NCBI RefSeq assembly: GCF_947503465.1
Contig: NZ_CANNDN010000002.1
Span: 124,001-188,000 of the forward strand
Length of the DNA stretch: 64,000 bases
Source of the DNA: an uncultured Tateyamaria sp.
Lineage (GTDB): Bacteria; Pseudomonadota; Alphaproteobacteria; Rhodobacterales; Rhodobacteraceae
Direction of reading: 5' to 3'
Of this stretch, positions 29,041-37,627 are shown piece by piece (positions within the stretch are counted from its first letter, which is position 1; every line of letters begins with the position of its first letter). A program made the translations under genes and the position numbers. The notes beneath the pieces were generated by a model, which made no database searches, had not been told where the DNA came from, and saw only the letters and a program-made list of their open reading frames with translations.

Positions 29041-29967
29041 TCAGCGTGCACTGTCCCCCAACGATGCCGCCGCTTCAACCCGCCCGCGGCGCGGCTGCAC
29101 CAGAAACATGCCCACCAGCATCAGTGCAAGGGCGGCCCAGACGGTCGGGGCATAGGCCTCCTCCAGGATCAGCTTGGCCCAGAACACACCAAAGAGCGTC
29201 ACCAGAAAACTGACCTGCACCGCAAAAACGGGGCCCGCGCGGCCCACCAGCCAGACATAGCCCGCATAGACCAGCACATGGGTGACGGAACTGAGGATCA
29301 GGGCGATGTCTGCGGCCCCGTATGCCGGGCGCGGATCGATCCATTGCCCGCTGAACAGCGCAAGAGGCAGCGCGATCACGGCCCCCACGACAGAGGCACC
29401 CCACAGGACCTGCACCGCATCCAGGCCCGCCGTCCCCCAACGCGCCACGTAATTGCCCTCGAACGCGTAAAACAGGCCCGAAATCAGACCCACGAAGATC
29501 CAGAAAATCGGGATCGCGCCGGTCATGTTCGCGTTGGGCAGCACGATCAACAGGACGGCGGTCAATCCGACCAGCAAGCCCGCGAAACGGCGCCATTCAA
29601 AGCGGTCAAGCGCCAGCAGCAGCGCGATGGGGAAGGCCCAGATCGGGATCATGCTGAGCAGGATGGACATGATGCCCGACGGCAGGTGCACCGCCGCCTG
29701 ATAGCTGGCCGAGTTGGGCAATACCGATCCGATCAGCGCAATCACCAGATAGACCCGCATGTGATCCCGCCCCCAGGGCAGGCGCGCACCGCGCACCAGG
29801 CCAAGCACCGTCATGACGGCAGCGCCGATCGCCATCTGCCAGAACAGAAGGCCGAAATGCTGATATCCGGTGCTGACGGCAATCTTGGTCAGGGGCATGG
29901 TCAGGCCCCACCCCGCCCCCAGCAGGATCAGCACTGCCGTGAACCCGAGGGCCGCGCGACCCGTCAT
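29041..29967 (-). CDS. EamA/DMT-family transporter
   Basis: 308 residues, ten membrane helices in two EamA repeats, starting FTAVLILLGAGWGLTMPLTKIAVSTGY and with a second repeat from about FWIFVGLISGLFYAFEGNYVARWG. The start overlaps the stop of the upstream phosphoesterase gene by 4 nt (ATGA), so it is coupled to it. It is only distantly similar to the EamA gene at 17400. Substrate unknown. Confidence 0.87.
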   Translation of the reverse strand: MTGRAALGFTAVLILLGAGWGLTMPLTKIAVSTGYQHFGLLFWQMAIGAAVMTVLGLVRGARLPWGRDHMRVYLVIALIGSVLPNSASYQAAVHLPSGIMSILLSMIPIWAFPIALLLALDRFEWRRFAGLLVGLTAVLLIVLPNANMTGAIPIFWIFVGLISGLFYAFEGNYVARWGTAGLDAVQVLWGASVVGAVIALPLALFSGQWIDPRPAYGAADIALILSSVTHVLVYAGYVWLVGRAGPVFAVQVSFLVTLFGVFWAKLILEEAYAPTVWAALALMLVGMFLVQPRRGRVEAAASLGDSAR

Positions 29968-30773
29968 GGACCGCTGGCCTGCAAAAGCCCGCCCTCGCGC
30001 ACCATTTCGATGCGCGTCGCGCGTCCGTCAGCACCCGTTTCGACATAGACGCCGGACAGAGTGGCGGGGCCAAGGGCCGGCTGAAACCGCTCTTTTGGCA
30101 TGCCGGTGATGAACCGGCGCAGGGGTTCGTCCCGCTGCATGCCGATGACCGAGTTATAGTCGCCGCACATGCCCGCATCGGTCAGGTAGGCACACCCCCT
30201 GGACAGGATCATCGCGTCTGCCGTCGGCACATGGGTGTGGGTGCCAACCATCAGGCTGGCCCGCCCGTCACACCAATGCCCCATCGCCATCTTCTCGGAG
30301 GTCGCCTCGCAATGGAAATCCACGATGATGGCGTCGGCCTGACCACCCAGAGGATGGGCACGGAACACCGTTTCAAGGGCCGAGAAAGGATCATCAAAAG
30401 GCCGCTTCATGAACACCTGCCCCAGCGCCTGGGCCACCAGCACCTTCTTGCCGTTCCGCGCCGTGAACAGGCGCGCGCCCTTACCCGGTGCGGCCTTGGA
30501 GAAGTTCAGCGGGCGAATGATCCGCGGCTCCTGCTCGACAAAGGCAAGCATGTCCTTTTGGTCAAAGGCATGGTCGCCCAGCGTCACGCAATCCGCGCCG
30601 GCCTCAAGCAGGGTTTTGGCATGCGCACCGGACAGCCCCATGCCGGACGTGGCGTTTTCCCCGTTCACAACAACAAAATCGAGGTCCCAGTCGGCGCGCA
30701 ATCGCGGCAGGTGATCGGTGACAGCCTGACGGCCCGCGCGGCCCATCACATCACCCAGGAATAGAAGTTTCAT
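29964..30773 (-). CDS. YmdB-type metallophosphoesterase (TIGR00282 family)
   Basis: 269 residues from the ATG at 30773 (MKLLFLGDVMGRAGRQAV). Members hydrolyse 2',3'-cyclic mononucleotides and influence RNA turnover in Bacillus. Metal ligands are in GDVMGRAGR, VNGENATSGMGLS, TLGDHAFDQ, VDFHCEATSEK and VGTHTHVPTAD, all intact. The FHCEATSEK segment is diagnostic for this family. It follows the folate gene on the same strand after an extragenic element and is coupled to an EamA gene. Confidence 0.9.
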   Translation of the reverse strand: MKLLFLGDVMGRAGRQAVTDHLPRLRADWDLDFVVVNGENATSGMGLSGAHAKTLLEAGADCVTLGDHAFDQKDMLAFVEQEPRIIRPLNFSKAAPGKGARLFTARNGKKVLVAQALGQVFMKRPFDDPFSALETVFRAHPLGGQADAIIVDFHCEATSEKMAMGHWCDGRASLMVGTHTHVPTADAMILSRGCAYLTDAGMCGDYNSVIGMQRDEPLRRFITGMPKERFQPALGPATLSGVYVETGADGRATRIEMVREGGLLQASGP

Positions 30774-30832
30774 ACGGCCCCATATGCCGCGCACGGCGCG
30801 CACGGCAAGCCCAAAGCGCACCGCGTCCCCTC

Positions 30833-30887
30833 TCTCAGTTCCAAAAATTCCGAGGGTGAAGCCGCAGGCCGCGGGGGCTGGCCCCCT
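30833..30887 (-). repeat. Extragenic element after the folate gene
   Basis: Immediately after the fthC stop, on the minus strand: GGGGGCCAGCCCCC hairpin (30873-30886), then GCGGCCTGCGGCTTCACCC, then CGGAATTTTTGGAACTGA. This is a second sequence type of the Rhodobacteraceae extragenic elements. It may process or end the mgtE-fthC transcript before the phosphoesterase gene. Confidence 0.55.
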
Positions 30888-31442
30888 TCAGACCTCAATC
30901 ACCTCTGCGTCCGTGACAATCATGTCGAGCATCTGATCCGTCGGCTCCATCGGCAGCGCCGCCATTTCCTGCGCGCCATATGCAAAACCGATGGCAAGGG
31001 TCGCCCGACGCGCGCGCAATTGCTGCAATGTCCGGTCATAGAAGCCGCCGCCATAACCCAAACGCCCGCCCGTCCGGGTGAAGGCAACAAGCGGCACGAT
31101 CAAGATCTCGGGCTTAAGGAAATCGTCAACCTCCGGCACCATCGCGCCGAACGGACCCGCGCGCAGCGGCGCGTCGGGCATCCAGCGCGAGAAACGCAGC
31201 GGTTGCCCCTGCCCCATGATCACCGGCACACCGACATGCCCATGCGCGGCCGCCTCGGCCATGGCAGGCAGCGGATCAATCTCGGACCGGATGGGCATGT
31301 AACCCGCCAGCGACACACCCCGGTACCCGGCCAGAACGGATGACAACAGGCCCGACGCCCCACCCGCATCCAGGTCGAACGCGGCCTTGCGCGCGGCAAA
31401 GGCCTGTTTGCGCACGGCCGCTTTCTGATCCGCCAGATCCAT
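30888..31442 (-). CDS. 5-formyltetrahydrofolate cyclo-ligase
   Basis: 184 residues from the ATG at 31442. It converts 5-formyl-THF to 5,10-methenyl-THF with ATP. The N-terminus has the helix with the conserved KxxxRK-like pattern (DQKAAVRKQAFAARKAAF), the middle has YMPIRSEIDPLP, and the C-terminal substrate/ATP loop is LVAFTRTGGRLGYGGGFYDRTL, all diagnostic. It starts 8 bp after the mgtE stop, and both are leftward, so one transcript is likely. Confidence 0.93.
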   Translation of the reverse strand: MDLADQKAAVRKQAFAARKAAFDLDAGGASGLLSSVLAGYRGVSLAGYMPIRSEIDPLPAMAEAAAHGHVGVPVIMGQGQPLRFSRWMPDAPLRAGPFGAMVPEVDDFLKPEILIVPLVAFTRTGGRLGYGGGFYDRTLQQLRARRATLAIGFAYGAQEMAALPMEPTDQMLDMIVTDAEVIEV

Positions 31443-31450
31443 CCGCAGCC

Positions 31451-32845
31451 CTACAGCAGCACGATGGCCGCAAGGCCGAGAAACGCAAAGAAACCAACCA
31501 CATCCGTCACGGTGGTCACAAACGCCCCCGAGGCCAGCGCCGGGTCTATTCCGATGCGGTCCAGCACGATGGGAATGCCTGTGCCCGCCAGCCCCGCCAC
31601 AACCATGTTCACCACCATCGCGGCCGCAATCACGTATCCCAGCGCAGGCGATCCGAACCAGAGGATGCCGACAACGCCCATCACTACGGCAAAGACAGCG
31701 CCGTTGATCAGGCCCACCAACACCTCGCGCCGGATGACGCGCCACACATTTGCACCGGTCAGATCCTTGGTCGCAAGCGCGCGCACGGCCACGGTCAGCG
31801 ATTGCGTGCCGGCATTGCCCCCCATCGACGCCACGATGGGCATCAGGACGGCCAACGCCACGATCTGGGCAATCGCCATTTCAAACTGCGCGATGACCAG
31901 CGATGCGAGGATGGACGTCACCAGGTTCACCGCCAACCACGGAATACGCCGCTTGGTCGTCTCCCGGACCGAATCCGACAGGGCCGATTCCTCGCCCACC
32001 CCCGCCAGGCGCAGGATGTCTTCCTCGTGCTCTTCATCCAGCACGGCCATCGCGTCGTCGATGGTGATCAGACCGATCAACCGCCCCTCGTCATCAACCA
32101 CGGGGGCCGAGATCAGGTGATACTGGTTAAAGGCATAGGCCACGTCGCTTTCGTCCTGGCTGGCGGGAATGACGCGAAAGGTGTCCTCCACCAGATCCGT
32201 CAGCATCACCTCGCGCCGCGACCGCATGAGCTTGCCCAGCGTCACATTGCCCACCGGATGCAGGCGCGGGTCCACCAGCACGATGTGGTAGAACTGATTG
32301 GGCAGGTCCTCTTCCTCGGCATTGCGCAGCCGGTCGATGGCCTCGCCCACGGTCCAGTGTTCGGGGGCCATGACCACCTCGCGCTGCATCAGGCGACCGG
32401 CAGAATACTCGGGGAAGGCCAGCGACTGTTCGACCAGCGCACGATCGGTGTCCTCCAGCGCATCCAGGATCTGTTCCTGCTGCTTGTCGTCCAGATCTTC
32501 GATCAGGTCGACCACATCGTCACTGTCCAGATCGCGCACCGCTTCGGCCAGGACGTTCGGCTTGAGAACGGCAATCACCTCTTCGCGGATCGCTTCGTCC
32601 AGTTCGGTCAGGATGTCGCCGTCAAATTCGCGATCATAAAGGCGGATCAGGCGCGACCGGTCAAAGGCGTTGATCTGTTCCAGAAGGTCGGCAATGTCGG
32701 CCGCGTGCAGCGGCTCCATCAGCTTGGTCAGCTGTTCGCGGTCTTCGATGTCAACGGCATACAGGATCGCGGAAACGTTCTTGCGTTCAAGCACATAGGC
32801 GTTTTCATCGCTGGTGGGGTCCGTCACGTTGGCCTCATCTGACAT
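31451..32845 (-). CDS. mgtE: Magnesium transporter MgtE
   Basis: 464 residues. Order of domains: N-terminal superhelical Mg2+-sensing domain (about 30-135, rich in LEDLDDKQQEQILDALED), two CBS domains (about 135-260, REVVMAPEHWTVGEAIDRL and VIPASQDESDVAYAF), then five transmembrane helices. The pore motif region is GGNAGTQSLTVAVRALA, conserved in MgtE channels. Mg2+ binding to the cytosolic domains closes the channel. In an operon with the folate gene. Confidence 0.95.
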   Translation of the reverse strand: MSDEANVTDPTSDENAYVLERKNVSAILYAVDIEDREQLTKLMEPLHAADIADLLEQINAFDRSRLIRLYDREFDGDILTELDEAIREEVIAVLKPNVLAEAVRDLDSDDVVDLIEDLDDKQQEQILDALEDTDRALVEQSLAFPEYSAGRLMQREVVMAPEHWTVGEAIDRLRNAEEEDLPNQFYHIVLVDPRLHPVGNVTLGKLMRSRREVMLTDLVEDTFRVIPASQDESDVAYAFNQYHLISAPVVDDEGRLIGLITIDDAMAVLDEEHEEDILRLAGVGEESALSDSVRETTKRRIPWLAVNLVTSILASLVIAQFEMAIAQIVALAVLMPIVASMGGNAGTQSLTVAVRALATKDLTGANVWRVIRREVLVGLINGAVFAVVMGVVGILWFGSPALGYVIAAAMVVNMVVAGLAGTGIPIVLDRIGIDPALASGAFVTTVTDVVGFFAFLGLAAIVLL

Positions 32846-32958
32846 GGCGTGCGTCTCCCTTCCGTGGCGTCTGGGCAGACCATAGGGCGCACCCCATGGG
32901 CTGACAATGGGCCGGATTTCGCTTTGCGCCGCTTCGCGCTGCCCGGCATAAGACCTGC

Positions 32959-34245
32959 ATGAGCAATGCGCATCTTCTGACCGGCCATGTGCTGACCTTT
33001 TCTGGCGACCCGTTTGTGACCCCGTGGGCCGACGCGGTGCATCTTGGTGAAAACAGCGCGGTGTTGATCGAGGATGGCAGGATCACGGCCTTGGGCGACG
33101 CGGCCAAGGCGCAAGGCGCGCACGCGGCGCGCCACGACTACACCGGCCACCTGATCTGCCCCGGTTTCATCGACGCGCACGCGCATTATCCGCAGACGGG
33201 CATCATCGCGTCCTGGGGCAAGCGGCTGATCGACTGGCTGAACACCTACACCTTCCCCGAAGAAATGCGCTTTGGCGATCCGGCCTACGCGCAGGCCACG
33301 GCCGCGCGCTATCTTGATCTTCTGCTGGATCACGGCACCACGTCCGTCGCCAGTTTCTGCACCATCCATCCGTCCAGCGTCGAGGCGCTGTTCACAGCGG
33401 CGGCAGAGCGCAACATGGCCGTGGTCGCGGGCAAGACCTGCATGGACCGCAACGCCCCCGACGGCCTGCGTGACAGCGCGCAATCGGCCTATGACGACAG
33501 CAAGGCGCTTCTGGACAGATGGCACCGCAGGGGCCGTGCGCACTATGCCATCACGCCGCGCTTTTCCCCGACCTCGACCGAAAACCAGATGGCCGCGCTT
33601 GGGACGCTTTGGGCCGAGCATCCCGATGCCCTGATGCAAACCCATCTGAGCGAACAGGTGGACGAAATCGCCTGGGTGCGCGGCCTGTATCCGACTGCGC
33701 GGGATTACCTGGATACATACGAACAGCATGGGCTGTTGGGCGCGCGGGGACTTTATGGCCACGCCATCCACCTTGTGCCGCGCGAAGTGGACCGTTTGCG
33801 CGAGGTGGGCGCGGGCCTTGTGCACTGCCCCACGTCCAACACGTTCATCGGCTCGGGCCTGTTTGATCTGATGGGCCTTGCCGGTGCGGGCCTGCGCGTG
33901 GGTCTGGCCACGGATACCGGCGGCGGTTCGTCTTTTTCCATGCTTCGGTCCATGGCCGCCGCCTACGAGATCGCGCAATTGCGCGGTGTGGCCGTTCATG
34001 CGGCCCAGCTTTTGTGGCTGGCGACTGCGGGGGCGGCGCGTGTGCTGCACCGTGCGGATGAGATCGGGCAGATTGCGCCGGGCCTTGCCGCCGACCTCTG
34101 TGTCCTTGACCTGGCGTCGACCCCGGCCATCGCGCAGCGGCATGCCCAGGCGGAAGACATCTGGGACGCCGTGTTCCCGACCATCATGATGGGCGATGAC
34201 CGCGCGGTGGCAGACGTGTGGGTCGCGGGCGTCAGGCGCACCTAA
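32959..34245 (+). CDS. guaD: Guanine deaminase
   Basis: 428 residues. It deaminates guanine to xanthine. The amidohydrolase metal site starts at PGFIDAHAHYPQTGIIASWG; the guanine-deaminase-specific LIDWLNTYTFPEE follows. Further ligands and catalytic residues are in MQTHLSEQVDEI, YGHAIHL, HCPTSNTFIGSG and LATDTGGGSS. Convergent with a CAP-domain gene (stops overlap by 4 bp), beyond which lies a related deaminase for 8-oxoguanine, giving a small purine-base cluster on two strands. Confidence 0.94.
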   Translation: MSNAHLLTGHVLTFSGDPFVTPWADAVHLGENSAVLIEDGRITALGDAAKAQGAHAARHDYTGHLICPGFIDAHAHYPQTGIIASWGKRLIDWLNTYTFPEEMRFGDPAYAQATAARYLDLLLDHGTTSVASFCTIHPSSVEALFTAAAERNMAVVAGKTCMDRNAPDGLRDSAQSAYDDSKALLDRWHRRGRAHYAITPRFSPTSTENQMAALGTLWAEHPDALMQTHLSEQVDEIAWVRGLYPTARDYLDTYEQHGLLGARGLYGHAIHLVPREVDRLREVGAGLVHCPTSNTFIGSGLFDLMGLAGAGLRVGLATDTGGGSSFSMLRSMAAAYEIAQLRGVAVHAAQLLWLATAGAARVLHRADEIGQIAPGLAADLCVLDLASTPAIAQRHAQAEDIWDAVFPTIMMGDDRAVADVWVAGVRRT

Positions 34246-34664
34246 CAGGGGGCGGCCAGCACCATCACCCAGATATTGCCCGGGGCCTGCGCCAGCCCGA
34301 CCGCCTTCGCGTCGCGATGCAGGATGTTGCGCCGGTGCCCGCGCGATCCCATCCACGCGGCCATCACCTCGGTCAGGCTGCGCTGGCCCGCGGCGATGTT
34401 TTCGGCCCCAAAGCAATACCGATACCCGGCGCGGGTCAGACGTTGGCCGATATCGGACCCATCCGATCCCGTGTGGGAAAAGAAACCTGAGCGCGCCATG
34501 TCCTGTGCGTGGGCCTCTGCCGCCGCCTCCAAGCTGCGGTCATAGACCAGAGGGGCACGGTTCTGCGCCGCCCGTTCGGCATTGACCGCGCTCAGCGCGA
34601 CAGGATCGCTCACGGCGGCTGCGGCCCATAAACACATCGAAATGCTCAGGAAAAGTGACCTCAT
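34242..34664 (-). CDS. Secreted CAP-domain (SCP/PR-1-like) protein
   Basis: 140 residues with a signal peptide (MRSLFLSISMCLWAAAAVS, cleavage near residue 19). One compact CAP domain: LSAVNAERAAQNRAPLVYD, AHAQDMARSGFFSHTGSDGSD (His of the CAP cavity), YCFGAENIAAGQRSLTEVMAAWMGSRGHRRNIL, and a last strand WVMVLAAP. Cavity His/Glu residues are kept. Bacterial members are extracellular and mostly uncharacterised. The start overlaps the stop of the 8-oxoguanine deaminase gene (ATGA). Confidence 0.9.
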   Translation of the reverse strand: MRSLFLSISMCLWAAAAVSDPVALSAVNAERAAQNRAPLVYDRSLEAAAEAHAQDMARSGFFSHTGSDGSDIGQRLTRAGYRYCFGAENIAAGQRSLTEVMAAWMGSRGHRRNILHRDAKAVGLAQAPGNIWVMVLAAPC

Positions 34665-36001
34665 ACCGCCTCGCTCAGTGCCTGCGCCATCGCGGTTTGC
34701 CGCGCAATGGCCGCGCCCAGGTCAAACGTGGTCACCTGGCCGTCCCGCACGATCTGCCGGCCCTCGACAAACAGATCGCGCACGGTGGTGGGCCCGGCCA
34801 GAAGCAAAGCGGCAGGATCCCAGCTGCCTGCCGCCTCGATCCCGCTGGTGTCCCAGATGGCAATGTCAGCCCGGGCTCCGGCCTCGATCCGGCCGCAATC
34901 CGGACGGCCCAGTATGTCGGCCCCGCCGCGCGTGGCGATGTCCAGCGCGTCCATCGCGCTCATCGCATCCGCACCTTGTGCGACCCGCTGCAACAACATG
35001 GCCTGTCGCGCTTCGGCCACCAGATTGCCGGCGTCGTTGCTGGCCGACCCATCCACGCCAAGACCCACGGGCACGCCCGCGTCCCGCATGGCCCGCACCG
35101 GTGCGATGCCGGACCCAAGACGGCAATTTGAGCAGGGACAATGCGCCACGCCGGTGCGCGTGCGGGCAAAAAGCGCGATCTCGGAGGCGTCCAGCTTGAC
35201 GCAATGCGCATGCCACACATCCGGCCCGACCCACCCCAGATCCTGCGCATATTGGCCGGGGCGACATCCGAACTGTGCCAGCGAATAGGCGATGTCCTCG
35301 TCATTCTCGGCCAGATGGGTGTGCATCATCACACCCTTGTCACGGGCCAGTATGGCCGCATCGCGCATCAGCTCGCGGCTGACGGAAAACGGCGAACACG
35401 GGGCCACGCCGACCCGGCACATCGACGCCGGTGACGGGTCGTGGAAGGCGTCGATCACGCGCAGCATGTCCTCAAGGATCGCGCCTTCCTCCTCGACCAG
35501 GTGATCCGGCGGCAGGCCACCAGCGCTTTCGCCAATGCTCATCGCGCCGCGCGTGGGGTGAAAGCGCACGCCAACCTCCGCCGCAGCCGCGATGGTGTCG
35601 TCAAGGCGCGATCCGTTGGGATAGAGATACAGGTGATCCGACGACAAGGTGCAGCCCGACAACGCCAGTTCCGCCAATCCGATCTGGGCCGATACAAACA
35701 TGTGGTCCGGCGTGAAGCGGGCCCAGATCGGATAAAGCGTCTGCAACCAGCCAAACAACAGCGCATTCTGCGCCGCAGGCACCGCCCGCGTCAGCGTCTG
35801 GTACAGGTGGTGATGCGTGTTCACGAGGCCGGGCGTGACGACGCACCCGCGCGCATCCACGGTTTCGCCTGTCGTTTCGAGGTGGCCGCCAATCTCTGCC
35901 ACCTGGCCATCGCACAGGCGAATGTCCGTGTCGCGCAACACGCGCCGGTCGCCGTCCATCGTCACCAGGTGGGACGCGGATTTGATCACGATCTCTGTCA
36001 C
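34661..36001 (-). CDS. 8-oxoguanine deaminase (amidohydrolase)
   Basis: 446 residues from the GTG at 36001, which overlaps the upstream stop by 4 nt (GTGA). It is a TrzN/AtzB-type cytosine-deaminase-like amidohydrolase; the motif NTHHHLYQTLTRAVPAAQN and FGWLQTLYPIWA are characteristic of 8-oxoguanine deaminases, which produce urate from the oxidised base. Other metal and catalytic residues: MHTHLAEN, HAHCVKLD, HCPCSNCRLGSG, GLGVDGSASND. Clustered with a phosphatase and a CAP protein, and near guaD. Confidence 0.9.
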   Translation of the reverse strand: MTEIVIKSASHLVTMDGDRRVLRDTDIRLCDGQVAEIGGHLETTGETVDARGCVVTPGLVNTHHHLYQTLTRAVPAAQNALLFGWLQTLYPIWARFTPDHMFVSAQIGLAELALSGCTLSSDHLYLYPNGSRLDDTIAAAAEVGVRFHPTRGAMSIGESAGGLPPDHLVEEEGAILEDMLRVIDAFHDPSPASMCRVGVAPCSPFSVSRELMRDAAILARDKGVMMHTHLAENDEDIAYSLAQFGCRPGQYAQDLGWVGPDVWHAHCVKLDASEIALFARTRTGVAHCPCSNCRLGSGIAPVRAMRDAGVPVGLGVDGSASNDAGNLVAEARQAMLLQRVAQGADAMSAMDALDIATRGGADILGRPDCGRIEAGARADIAIWDTSGIEAAGSWDPAALLLAGPTTVRDLFVEGRQIVRDGQVTTFDLGAAIARQTAMAQALSEAV

Positions 36002-36792
36002 ACGTGGGCCGCCAGAATGTCCAACGCGGCGCGGTGCACGTCCGGGTGCGAGGCCGCGACGACCCGCCCGCCTTCGTGCGCCGGGCCCCCGGACCAGTCG
36101 GTCACAACGCCACCGGCGGCTTCGATCACGCCGATCGGCCCCTGGATGTCGTAACTGTTCAGCCCCGCCTCGATCACCAGGTCCACCTGCCCGGCCGCGA
36201 CCAGCGCGTAGGCATAGCAATCCATCCCGTACCGCACCAGTTTCACAGTGTGCGCAACGGCCTCGAACCCTGCACGGTCGTGCGGGGTGCCCACTTCCGG
36301 AAAGGTGGTGAAGAGAACAGCCTCTGACAGGGGGCGCGGCGCGCGGGTCGCCAGATCCCGTTCGCCCGATGGGCCTCGCATACGGGCGACTTCGCCCGCC
36401 CCCCAGAACCGTTCCTGAATATAGGGCTGATCGATCATACCCAGGATCGGTCCGCTGTCATCGCTCAGACCGATCAGAACGCCCCAGGTCGGTGTCCCCG
36501 CCACGAACCCGCGCGTGCCGTCAATTGGGTCCAGCACCCAGGTCAGCCCGCTCGTGCCTGGCAGGGCCCCGTATTCTTCGCCCAGGACCGCATCCGCCGG
36601 GCGCATCCGGGCCAGAACCGCGCGCATCGCCTGTTCGGCGGCGCGATCTGCAATGGTCACCGGATCAAAGCCGTCTGCCGCCTTGTTTTCGGCGGTCAGC
36701 GTGTCGGTGCGGAAATGAGGCAGGATGGCCGCACGCGCCGCGTCGGCCATGGCATGCGCGACGGCGATCAGCTCTGAAAAGGGATAAGACAT
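35998..36792 (-). CDS. hisN: HisN-type histidinol-phosphatase (inositol monophosphatase family)
   Basis: 264 residues from the ATG at 36792. The IMPase fold: KAADGFDPVTIADRAAEQAMR, ADAVLGEEYGALPG, the metal-binding DPIDGTRGFVAGTPTWG and the C-terminal YDIQGPIGVIEAAGG. These are typical of HisN phosphatases, the last-but-two step of histidine synthesis in bacteria lacking HisB phosphatase, but other sugar or inositol phosphates cannot be excluded. Its stop overlaps the next gene's start; no his genes are adjacent. Confidence 0.85.
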   Translation of the reverse strand: MSYPFSELIAVAHAMADAARAAILPHFRTDTLTAENKAADGFDPVTIADRAAEQAMRAVLARMRPADAVLGEEYGALPGTSGLTWVLDPIDGTRGFVAGTPTWGVLIGLSDDSGPILGMIDQPYIQERFWGAGEVARMRGPSGERDLATRAPRPLSEAVLFTTFPEVGTPHDRAGFEAVAHTVKLVRYGMDCYAYALVAAGQVDLVIEAGLNSYDIQGPIGVIEAAGGVVTDWSGGPAHEGGRVVAASHPDVHRAALDILAAHV

Positions 36793-36843
36793 GCCTTTGG
36801 CGTGCCAGAGTGGCACGCGCGGCGCAAGCAAAGAGTGTAGGTT

Positions 36844-37215
36844 CTAGGCGACGTCTGTCAGCACGCGTGCCAGTTCGAACAGGCGGCGCCGTTGCGCTTC
36901 GGGAATGGCGTAGTAGGTGCGTACCAGTTCCATCGCCTCCTTGTCGCTCAGCATGTCCGTGGGGACATTGCCAATGCCAGCAGGCTGACCTGCATCTTCC
37001 TTGAGGCCTTCGAAGAAAAAGGCCACCGGAACGCCCATCGCCTCGCCTATGTCCCACAGCCGTGAGGCACTGACGCGGTTGGCACCGGTTTCATATTTCT
37101 GGATTTGCTGGAACTTGATCCCGACCATGTCGGCCAGCTTTTGCTGGGTCATGCCAATCAGCCACCGGCGCTGTCGGATCCGTTTGCCGACATGAACGTC
37201 TACCAAATGTGCCAT
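36844..37215 (-). CDS. XRE-family DNA-binding protein
   Basis: 123 residues. The helix-turn-helix occupies about 10-65 (VGKRIRQRRWLIGMTQQKLADMVGIKFQQIQKYETGANRVSASRLWDIGEAM). The C-terminal half is helical and charged (LSDKEAMELVRTYYAIPEAQRRRLFELARVL). This architecture recurs in alphaproteobacteria as small regulators with a C-terminal dimerisation helix. No operon partner and no adjacent target gene to suggest its role. The 412-bp region upstream is available for regulation. Confidence 0.87.
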   Translation of the reverse strand: MAHLVDVHVGKRIRQRRWLIGMTQQKLADMVGIKFQQIQKYETGANRVSASRLWDIGEAMGVPVAFFFEGLKEDAGQPAGIGNVPTDMLSDKEAMELVRTYYAIPEAQRRRLFELARVLTDVA

Positions 37216-37627
37216 TGCGTGCCCAACCTATTAATTCTGCGGTTTTCACAACGCCCGGTGCAAAGGTGAGAACCACACCAAGCGTCGCGTAATGTTTACA
37301 GTGTATGGTGTACGCCCAATTTTTTCAACGCAATCCACCCGTATCACGTGAATGCGATGCGCCCGTCGCCACCCCCGTGACGCGCGCGCGGGCCGTCGCT
37401 TCCGTACGTGTGTCGTGGTTCATGCGCAAAATCGCTTCTTGCGCGCACCCTGTTTCTCACAATGCTTCAACACGTTACACGATAAACATCACACGGGCAC
37501 AACCACTTAAAATTGAAGTCCCCAATCCGCTTTATCGAGGCATTTTAAGACTTTAGTAGGCATGTAACAAATCTCGCCTCCCCGGCGGGATAAGCCAATT
37601 GTTGCTCACAATATTGATTCGAAAATG
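37216..37627. other. 412-bp gap without a gene
   Basis: Lies between the XRE gene start and the LysR gene stop, both on the minus strand. Base composition becomes AT-richer from about 37480 to 37620. I see no protein-like frame with a ribosome binding site and no tRNA. It probably holds the XRE promoter and the LysR transcript end; an imperfect hairpin (CGCC...GGCG, about 37575-37590) is the only structure. Confidence 0.4.

Noticed and set aside
27363-29213. A 616-codon open frame opposite the second SLC13 permease
   Set aside because: Antisense to a membrane transporter; its extreme H/Q/D composition is the usual mirror of hydrophobic codons.
37305-37556. An 83-codon open frame in the gap upstream of the XRE gene
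   Set aside because: No ribosome binding site and a composition unlike neighbouring genes; more likely untranslated.
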